A stretch of 13,128 nt of DNA from Anaerolineaceae bacterium UBA5211 (GTDB taxonomy: Bacteria; Chloroflexota; Anaerolineae; Anaerolineales; Anaerolineaceae), in the NCBI GenBank assembly GCA_002412595.1, contig DHVJ01000060.1, positions 42,418-55,545 on the forward strand, in the 5' to 3' direction. The notes under the pieces were generated by a model. That model worked only from the letters and a program-made list of their open reading frames with translations. It was not told where the DNA came from and made no database searches. Position 1 is the stretch's first letter. Every line of letters begins with the position of its first letter. Below, in pieces: positions 1 through 6,021 of the stretch. The position numbers and the translations under genes are program-made.

Positions 1-390
1 ATTGTGAACATGCCTGCGTATGACACTTATGTGGATGGGGAGTTGGTTAACTATAGCGGACGCGAGGATTATCTTAATGGCATTTACAACCACGACAAGT
101 TCTACAACCATTATCGCGGCTTCTATGGTAGGCAGCAGGTTCTGATCCAGTTCCACTTCAACAACGACTCGCCGCGCAATCTCTTGATGATCACGTCGTC
201 CTATTCTCGTACCATCCAGATGTACATTGCATCGCACTTTCACGATACCTATGTGATCGATTTGCGTTTTGAGGAGAACAGCTCCAAAAGTCTGCAGCAG
301 TTTATCGACGATTACGGTATCACGGATGTGCTGGTTTTCGGCCAGCCGACGGTCACGTATTATTCCGCGGAAGACGCCATCAAACCTTAA
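1..390 (+). CDS. C-terminal fragment of a DHHW/AlgX-like SGNH-type protein (5' end outside window)
   Basis: The frame is open from the first base to a TAA at 388-390, so the true start lies upstream; the GTG at 4 is probably internal. About 129 residues are visible. The segment LLMITSSYSRT, followed by a hydrophobic stretch, YVIDLRF and then the helix-strand IDDYGITDVLVF, matches the order I know from the C-terminal half of DHHW/AlgX-family proteins (a 'llvigDSf' serine block, then 'iDlR' and 'DvLf'). These are SGNH-hydrolase relatives that take part in O-acylation of exported polysaccharides, usually beside an MBOAT acyltransferase. The usual Asp before the putative nucleophile Ser appears to be Ser here (TSSY instead of DSF/DSY). 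The DHHW motif itself would lie upstream and cannot be checked. The gene converges on the carrier-protein gene with only 12 bases between the stop codons. The family call is from pattern memory and is moderate. Confidence 0.6.
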   Translation: MVNMPAYDTYVDGELVNYSGREDYLNGIYNHDKFYNHYRGFYGRQQVLIQFHFNNDSPRNLLMITSSYSRTIQMYIASHFHDTYVIDLRFEENSSKSLQQFIDDYGITDVLVFGQPTVTYYSAEDAIKP

Positions 391-402
391 CGGATAAACG
401 TT

Positions 403-639
403 TTATACGTTGAGCTTGCTCTCGATGCAGGCGATCATTTCGCCCACGTTGGCGAAGGAGCGGATTTCCTTTTGGGTGAACTCGATCTTGAATTTCATCT
501 CAATGGCGATGATCAGGTTGACATGTGAAAGCGAATCCCAGCCCTCCACATCATCAGCGGTTAATTCAGGGGTCAGTTGGATGCCCTCATCGTCAAAAAC
601 TTCGCGGAATATTGCGGTCAGCTCTTCGGTTACGTTCAT
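403..639 (-). CDS. Acyl carrier protein
   Basis: This 78-residue acidic protein has the acyl carrier protein signature DSLSH at residues 35-39; Ser36 is the predicted 4'-phosphopantetheine attachment site. It is preceded by DDVEGW and followed by the amphipathic helix of VNLIIAIEMKFKIEF, and the length is typical of ACP/DltC-type carriers. The ATG at 639 overlaps the stop of the upstream ligase gene (ATGA, 639-636), and a strong GGAGG Shine-Dalgarno lies just before it inside the ligase C-terminus, so the two are translationally coupled. The context suggests a dedicated carrier charged by the adjacent ligase rather than the general fatty-acid-synthesis ACP, since no fab genes are nearby. The acyl group it carries cannot be read from sequence. 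Confidence 0.93.
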   Translation of the reverse strand: MNVTEELTAIFREVFDDEGIQLTPELTADDVEGWDSLSHVNLIIAIEMKFKIEFTQKEIRSFANVGEMIACIESKLNV

Positions 640-2252
640 TTTTCCTCCATGGTAGAAAGGTCGCCGGGGTCTTTGCCCTCATAGCGGGCTTTCAACACCC
701 GCCGCAGAATTTTACCGCTTTTATTTTTGGGAATGCTGTCAACCAGGTGGTACTCCTGGGGCGTGGCGGTGGTGGAGACTTTATTAGAAATATTCACACG
801 GCATTTCAGTTCCAGTGCACGCGACCACTCACAACCCGCTTTGAGACGCAGGAAGGCGATGATCTTCTCATGCAAAATGGGATCCGGCACGCCGATAACG
901 GCCACGTCCACGATTTCCTCGATTTCCAGCAGGGCGCTTTCAACTTCAAATGGTCCCACCAGGTGCCCGGCGGTATTGATCACGTCGTCGGCGCGGCTGA
1001 CATACCAGTAATAACCTTCCTTGTCCTGGTAAGCCAGGTCACCGGAGATGTAAATATCCCCGTTGAACTTCTCCTGGTAGAGTGCCTCCTTGTTGATATA
1101 GGTGCGGAACATGGAGCCCCAGTCCTTTTTCAGGCACAGATTGCCCTGCCGGCCCACCGGTAGGGGCTGCATGGCGTCATCCAGGATCATAGCCTCGATA
1201 TAACTGAGCGGTTTACCCATTGAACCCGGTTTGACTACCCGCCCGGGTTTGTTGGTGATCATGATGCTGCCCGTTTCGGACTGGAACCAGTTATCGTAAA
1301 CTTCGCAGCCGAAAACCTTTTTGGCCCAGTGATAGACTTCCGGGTTGAGCGGTTCGCCTACGCTGTACATGCGCTTTAGTATGGAATAATCATATTGATG
1401 GAATAGCTCGGCTTCCTCCTGCATCAGCATGCGCAGAGCGGTAGGGGCGGTGTACCAGATATTCACCTTCTCGCGCTGCAGGATCTCCAGCCAGGTTTCA
1501 GCGCCGAAGTTCCCGCCGAATTGGATTTGGTTGGTGCGGCAGGCCAATGGGGAAATGACGCCGTACACCAGCCCGGTGATCCAGGCCGGGTCGGCTGTGC
1601 ACCAGAAAGTCTCATCCGGTTGGATTTCAAATACTTCCTTGAATGAATCCAGCATAGTGCCCAGTCCGCCGTGCACGTGCAGAGCGCCTTTGGGTTTGCC
1701 GGTGGAACCGGAGGTGTATTGGATGAAAGCCGGCGTCTCAGCTTCGATCTCGGCTGAAAATTCAAAGTCATCCGGCGCCTCTGCCAGCAATTGCGGCAGG
1801 CTGCGGATGAAATCATCCTGGTGTGCTTCTAAATCAGTGACCAGGATAGCTTGCAGTTCGTTCAAGTCGCCTTCGATCTTCTGCACCTTCTTAAGCAAGC
1901 TTTTGCGCGTGATCAGGATGCGGGTCTGGCTATCGGACAGGCGGTCATAAAGCGCGCTCTCACCAAAGGTGGAAAAGAGGATGCATGCGACCGCTTCGTT
2001 TTTTAAAATCCCAAAAAAACTATCTATTAATTCCACTGATTTAGGCAGGTAGATACTCACGCACTGTCCGGGAGTGATGCCGGATTGTTTCAGGACCTGC
2101 GCGATACGGTTTGAAGCGCGGTCAATTTCCTGATAGGTGAATAGGCTCTCCGAAAGGTCATTATGGATCCATTTAAAGGCTTGCTCGTTTCCATGTCCTG
2201 TTTCACAAGGTTGGCGGGTGCAGGTAAAAGCGATATTTTGAGATGATTTCAT
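636..2252 (-). CDS. AMP-forming acyl-CoA synthetase / acyl ligase, AcsA-like (ANL superfamily)
   Basis: This 538-residue adenylate-forming enzyme activates a carboxylate with ATP to an acyl-AMP and passes it to a thiol (CoA or a carrier-protein pantetheine). Visible core motifs are YTSGSTGKPKG at 179-189 (phosphate-binding loop), DNWFQSETGS at 320-329 (A5), ISGD at 402-405 (A7), YVSRADDVI at 417-425 (A8 hinge) and PKNKSGKILRR at 508-518 with catalytic Lys514 (A10). The end GDLSTMEE closely resembles the tail of AcsA-type acetyl-CoA synthetases, so a short-chain substrate is plausible. The 4-base overlap with the downstream carrier gene suggests the carrier protein is the true acceptor. The ATG at 2252 has AGGA six bases upstream (2262-2259). 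An oddity is GHLVG at 429-433, where Acs relatives have GHRLG or GYRIG, so the usual Arg is Leu431. Confidence 0.9.
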   Translation of the reverse strand: MKSSQNIAFTCTRQPCETGHGNEQAFKWIHNDLSESLFTYQEIDRASNRIAQVLKQSGITPGQCVSIYLPKSVELIDSFFGILKNEAVACILFSTFGESALYDRLSDSQTRILITRKSLLKKVQKIEGDLNELQAILVTDLEAHQDDFIRSLPQLLAEAPDDFEFSAEIEAETPAFIQYTSGSTGKPKGALHVHGGLGTMLDSFKEVFEIQPDETFWCTADPAWITGLVYGVISPLACRTNQIQFGGNFGAETWLEILQREKVNIWYTAPTALRMLMQEEAELFHQYDYSILKRMYSVGEPLNPEVYHWAKKVFGCEVYDNWFQSETGSIMITNKPGRVVKPGSMGKPLSYIEAMILDDAMQPLPVGRQGNLCLKKDWGSMFRTYINKEALYQEKFNGDIYISGDLAYQDKEGYYWYVSRADDVINTAGHLVGPFEVESALLEIEEIVDVAVIGVPDPILHEKIIAFLRLKAGCEWSRALELKCRVNISNKVSTTATPQEYHLVDSIPKNKSGKILRRVLKARYEGKDPGDLSTMEEK

Positions 2253-2312
2253 TCCTGATCCTGAAAAAATTTATTAAGAGTTGCAAATTCTGATTTCAAG
2301 CTTATGTGAATG

Positions 2313-2341
2313 ATTATAGAATCCCGTAAAATAAATTGCAA
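2313..2341 (-). promoter_or_regulatory. Sigma70-type promoter for the ligase-carrier operon
   Basis: Read on the minus strand, TTGCAA (2341-2336) and TATAAT (2318-2313) are separated by exactly 17 bases. This is a perfect -10 and a four-of-six -35 at optimal spacing. It lies 60 bases upstream of the ligase ATG, giving a predicted 5' leader of roughly 50-55 bases that carries the AGGA ribosome site. No operator palindrome is evident around it. Confidence 0.65.
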
Positions 2342-2424
2342 GAAACCCACAACGGGTTAACTGCCTGAACCGCTGCAATCTATTCCACGCATGATTATTT
2401 CGCATCACTCCTCGGGGCTTTGTT

Positions 2425-2462
2425 TGGTAAAATCTCAAGCAAGCTTATCGTCGAAGGAAAGG
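2425..2462 (+). promoter_or_regulatory. Possible extended -10 promoter and ribosome site for the first GT-C gene
   Basis: TGG followed by TAAAAT at 2425-2433 fits an extended -10 element without a recognisable -35. A purine-rich GAAGGAAAGG at 2453-2462 lies 11 bases before the ATG at 2474, a slightly long but usable Shine-Dalgarno distance. If transcription starts near 2440, the in-frame TTG at 2420 cannot be the start, which supports ATG 2474. The evidence is a pattern match only. Confidence 0.3.
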
Positions 2463-2473
2463 TCGTTCCATTT

Positions 2474-4252
2474 ATGCGATTATTTATGGAGAGGGTGCAG
2501 GAGTTCCTGAACACCAGGCGGGGGGCGGCCATCGCATTGGTTTGTTTGTATATCGTTGGAGTGTTGTTCACCGGCCTGGTTGTGGACGCGAATGTGTTTG
2601 GACCGATGCATTTCAACGACGAAGTCCGCTATTGGGAAATTGCGTTAGATCTCTACAACGGCAATTTTTCATTTGCAAACAACTATGACTACCCGCCATT
2701 TTATTCAATAAGCCTGCTGCCGGCTTTTTATTTGTTTTCCCCGTTTACGCGTTACGCGGCGGCCAAATGGCTAAATGCCCTTTACCTGACCAGTGCCATC
2801 TTCCCGGCATACCTGCTGTTGAGGAAATTTTTGGATAAAAAGATCAGCCTGATTGCGGTTGCAGTCCTTTTGTGCGGTCCGATCCAACTGGTGATCGCGC
2901 GCACGTTGATCAGCGAGAATGTTTTTTATCCCATTTTTATGTGGGCGGTATTGCTGGCTTTCAGCAATGTGTTTCCGGTCCATCACAAAACGCATATTTT
3001 TGAAAACATTACCTTGGGGGTGCTGCTGGCTTTATTGTATGCCACTCGCTTCATCGGATTGGTCCTCATCCCGGCTTTCTTGTTGATTTGGTGGATAAAG
3101 CCCTTTGAAGGGGAAAAACTTCCGTTTCTTTTTTCCTGGAAGAAATTTGGTCATTTGCTGATGGTACTGGTTCCCATGCTGCTCATCCTGGCCGCCTGGC
3201 AGTTGGCGGGTGTGCGTGACGGGGTATCGCTGAAAACCATGTTGGGATTTTCGGTTGCCAGTCATCCGGACCCGGCTCAGTTGGGAAAACGCCGGCTTCT
3301 GATGTGGGCGATTTTTTATCTTTCATATACGATCTTGATCGCGGCTCCTTATTTGGGGCTCCTGTTGGCTTCGCTCTCGCGCTTTAAGTTGAAAGATTGG
3401 CAAGCGGATGAAAACCGCTGGTGGATTTCTCTGGCACTGATCGTATTCTTCTTCCTGCTGGCGTGTGTGCGCCATTCCTGGCGGGCAGCATACAATTACC
3501 CCGATCCGGTGAAGATACAGGGCCGCTATATCATGTATTTTGGCCCTTTGTTTCTCATCACTGCTTTTAGTTTTTTTGGGAAGAAATTAGAGTTTAAAAA
3601 TAAGTTGGCGACAAGCTTGGTACTGGTGATTTTGGCGGCCGGCATGACGCTGTTCGCCTATGCGGTGCTGAATGAAGGTTTCCTGTATCATCTGGCCCAA
3701 CCCCTGGCTCCCTCGGTCAACTCGCCCTACGGCAGCCTGGTGCTGACCATGAAGGCGTTGTATCCTGCCCTGGCCCTGGCCATCATGGCTGCCAGCCTGC
3801 TGCTATTGGGGCGGAATAAAACCCTGCAGGCCGGCCTGTTTGCGCTGCTCGTGCTGGCGTTCAATATCTATGGCAGTGTGCTGATCCATCAGAGGCAGTT
3901 GACACCGCGTCAACTGCTCAACACCCAGATCCACAATCTGATGGAGAATTTTGATAGCTGCACAGTGGAAGATCCCCGTATGGCCAAAGTCACCTTGGAG
4001 ATCCCTGAGGATACGACTTCACGCGTTATTCGCTCCTGGCATCAGGCGTTGAATTTCAACGGCTACACCCAAAATGAACTTATTCCCAGCGAGGAAATCT
4101 CAGCAGATAAGCACATGCTTTTCAGAGCTTATTATGGAGATTGTGTGATAGATATCCTGCATGTGGATGAGCAGGAATTTGACGATGTCGATGGTGTTAA
4201 ATTTTCCCATTCCGGCTATTATTACCAGATCCTGTCGCAGAAAACGGATTAA
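2474..4252 (+). CDS. Membrane GT-C glycosyltransferase, ArnT/PMT (GT39-like) type
   Basis: This protein of 592 residues is mostly hydrophobic, with around ten or more predicted membrane spans. Just after the first span it has HFNDEVRYWEIA; the acidic pair Asp49-Glu50 in this first external loop is the hallmark catalytic position of ArnT/PMT-like GT-C enzymes, which move a sugar from a lipid-phosphate donor on the outer face of the membrane. YPPFY at 73-77 and RTLISENVFYP at 143-153 fit further conserved loops of this superfamily. The last ~110 residues (from about LTPRQLLNTQ) are hydrophilic and form a small external domain. The ATG at 2474 is chosen because of the upstream GAAGGAAAGG; an in-frame TTG at 2420 would add 18 polar residues, and an ATG at 2486 would remove four. 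Donor and acceptor are unknown. A 142-base gap without a clear promoter or terminator separates it from the flippase. Confidence 0.8.
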   Translation: MRLFMERVQEFLNTRRGAAIALVCLYIVGVLFTGLVVDANVFGPMHFNDEVRYWEIALDLYNGNFSFANNYDYPPFYSISLLPAFYLFSPFTRYAAAKWLNALYLTSAIFPAYLLLRKFLDKKISLIAVAVLLCGPIQLVIARTLISENVFYPIFMWAVLLAFSNVFPVHHKTHIFENITLGVLLALLYATRFIGLVLIPAFLLIWWIKPFEGEKLPFLFSWKKFGHLLMVLVPMLLILAAWQLAGVRDGVSLKTMLGFSVASHPDPAQLGKRRLLMWAIFYLSYTILIAAPYLGLLLASLSRFKLKDWQADENRWWISLALIVFFFLLACVRHSWRAAYNYPDPVKIQGRYIMYFGPLFLITAFSFFGKKLEFKNKLATSLVLVILAAGMTLFAYAVLNEGFLYHLAQPLAPSVNSPYGSLVLTMKALYPALALAIMAASLLLLGRNKTLQAGLFALLVLAFNIYGSVLIHQRQLTPRQLLNTQIHNLMENFDSCTVEDPRMAKVTLEIPEDTTSRVIRSWHQALNFNGYTQNELIPSEEISADKHMLFRAYYGDCVIDILHVDEQEFDDVDGVKFSHSGYYYQILSQKTD

Positions 4253-4394
4253 CACTACCCATCTCGTGAATGTTTGATTTGCTAAATCCGGCGGCTGTAA
4301 ATGGAATTTCTTGCCCTGATTAGATGATAGAATTCTTTCACTAAATTGTTGGCTAAAATCCAAAAGATTTTCAGGTAAAAGCAAATATACATCT

Positions 4395-5963
4395 ATGAAT
4401 TCTAATTCTCCCAATCTGGACGATCTCAACAAAGCTGAAAAAAGGGACTTGGAAAAAAAAGATTCCAATTTCTTCTCAGATGTTCTTAAACTGGTGACCG
4501 GCAGTGGTTTTGTGCAGGTCTTCCGCATGCTCATTTCCCCGATCCTGAGCCGCTTGTTCCTGCCGGAATATTTCGGTATTCTGCAAAATTATCTTTCCAT
4601 TGCCAAACCGCTGGGTTTGATTTCCTCCCTGCGCTATGACCGGGCGGTGGTTCTGCCCAAGGAAGACAAATATGCGGCCAATATGCTGGTGCTTTCGTTG
4701 AGCCTGAACATTCTGACCTCCGGCAGCCTCTTCATCCTGGTGTGGCTGTTCCGCGTACCGGTGGCAGCAGCGTTAAATTCACCCGAATTGGCGGACTTTC
4801 TGTGGTTTATTCCGATTTCGGTGGCGGCCTTGGGCGTTTTTGAAGCGCTGAAGCAGTGGAATTCACGCGAACGAAAATATATGCGTGTGTCCATTGCCCA
4901 GGTGGGCAGCGAGGTATTGGGAGATGGCCTGACCGCCGGTTTTGGCTTTGCCGGTTTTACCAGCGGCCCCTTGATGATCATCATGCAGGTGATTGGGGAA
5001 GTGTTCGCTACCCTGATTTTTGCCTACATGGTTTTCCGGGAAGACCTGAAATTTATCCGGGATAGCTTCGATTGGCAAATAATTAAACAGGGTATTGTCG
5101 AATATAAGAAGCTTCCGCTGTTCAACCTGTGGAGCAACCTGATCAACAATGCTGCCCTGTACATTCCCAGTATTTTATTGTCAGCCTATTTTTCCACCAC
5201 TGTGGCCGGATATTATGCCATGGGTAACAATGCCATCCGTCTGCCGGTTTCGATTTTCGGCAATTCGATTGGACAGGTTTTCTATCAGCGCAGCGCCGAA
5301 GCCTATCATGAGGGCGGCAATAAAACCATCATGGAAGGCACGTTGAAGTATCTCAGCCTGATCAGCTTTTTTCCGATGATGATGATTGCTATTATCGGAA
5401 AGGAACTGTTTGTAGTAGTCTTTGGTAACAGCTGGGCGGATGCCGGTTCCTACTCGCAAATCCTCAGCTTGTGGGTCTTTTTGGTATTTATGACTACACC
5501 CTTGAGTTATATTCCCAACATTTATGGAAAATACGAGAAATTCCTGGTTTTTCAAATCATCAATCTGATCACGCGCGTTGGCTCGCTGGTATATGGCGGC
5601 ATGCGCGGGGATGTCTGGTTGGCGTTGTGGTTGTTCACGCTCAGCGGTATTGTGGTGTATGCGGCCATGCTATTTTGGATCACCGGCCTGACCGGTGTGA
5701 AGACCAGGCAAACCCTGAATTATCTGATACGCGGTTTCACGACCAGCCTGCCTTTCCTGCTGGTCATTCTGGCTTTCAAATTGTGGAATCCAGTGGCGCA
5801 TGTGAACATTGGATCGACCGGGCTGCCTCTGGATTATGTGGCCTTGCTGGGAGTGTCAGTGATTTGTGCCCTGGCGTATTATTATATTTATCTGTTGAAA
5901 AATAAAACTATTAAAAAAGAAGTCAGCCGTGTGATGGGTGTTATTAAAACGAAGAAAGCATAA
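4395..5963 (+). CDS. Wzx-like polysaccharide flippase / lipopolysaccharide biosynthesis membrane protein (MOP superfamily)
   Basis: At 522 residues this has the length and profile of Wzx/PST-type exporters: a charged N-terminus of ~28 residues, then about 12-14 predicted membrane spans. Recognisable family features near the N-terminus are FFSDVLKLVTGSGFVQ, LISPILSRLFLPEYFG (the common 'ls..Lsrl..PedfG' segment of the family) and LRYDRAVVLP in the first cytoplasmic turn. GQVFYQRSAEAYHEGG in mid-protein is also typical. These proteins flip undecaprenyl- or other lipid-linked oligosaccharides from the inner to the outer face. The neighbours on both sides are GT-C enzymes that act on the outer face, which fits. 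The ATG at 4395 has no strong Shine-Dalgarno (the nearest AGG is 19 bases upstream), and no alternative start fits better. I see no convincing promoter in 4253-4394; TAAAAT at 4354-4359 lacks a -35. Confidence 0.88.
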   Translation: MNSNSPNLDDLNKAEKRDLEKKDSNFFSDVLKLVTGSGFVQVFRMLISPILSRLFLPEYFGILQNYLSIAKPLGLISSLRYDRAVVLPKEDKYAANMLVLSLSLNILTSGSLFILVWLFRVPVAAALNSPELADFLWFIPISVAALGVFEALKQWNSRERKYMRVSIAQVGSEVLGDGLTAGFGFAGFTSGPLMIIMQVIGEVFATLIFAYMVFREDLKFIRDSFDWQIIKQGIVEYKKLPLFNLWSNLINNAALYIPSILLSAYFSTTVAGYYAMGNNAIRLPVSIFGNSIGQVFYQRSAEAYHEGGNKTIMEGTLKYLSLISFFPMMMIAIIGKELFVVVFGNSWADAGSYSQILSLWVFLVFMTTPLSYIPNIYGKYEKFLVFQIINLITRVGSLVYGGMRGDVWLALWLFTLSGIVVYAAMLFWITGLTGVKTRQTLNYLIRGFTTSLPFLLVILAFKLWNPVAHVNIGSTGLPLDYVALLGVSVICALAYYYIYLLKNKTIKKEVSRVMGVIKTKKA

Positions 5964-6021
5964 CCTGCGGTTATCGGGACGAATATAGAAAAATATTAGG
6001 GGTCTGTTCAGAAGGAAATAT

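Noticed and set aside
397..411. Small inverted repeat AACGT-TTTAT-ACGTT at the junction of the converging genes, considered as a terminator.
   Set aside because: The stem is only five AT-rich base pairs, there is no following T run, and it overlaps the carrier-gene stop codon.
525..1163. Open frame of 212 codons on the plus strand, antisense to the carrier and ligase genes.
   Set aside because: It lies opposite a ligase frame with all family motifs, spans the ATGA junction and has no recognisable domain.
2420..2473. TTG at 2420 as start of the first GT-C gene.
   Set aside because: It lacks a ribosome site, would place part of a possible -10 inside the gene, and the ATG at 2474 has a purine-rich upstream site.
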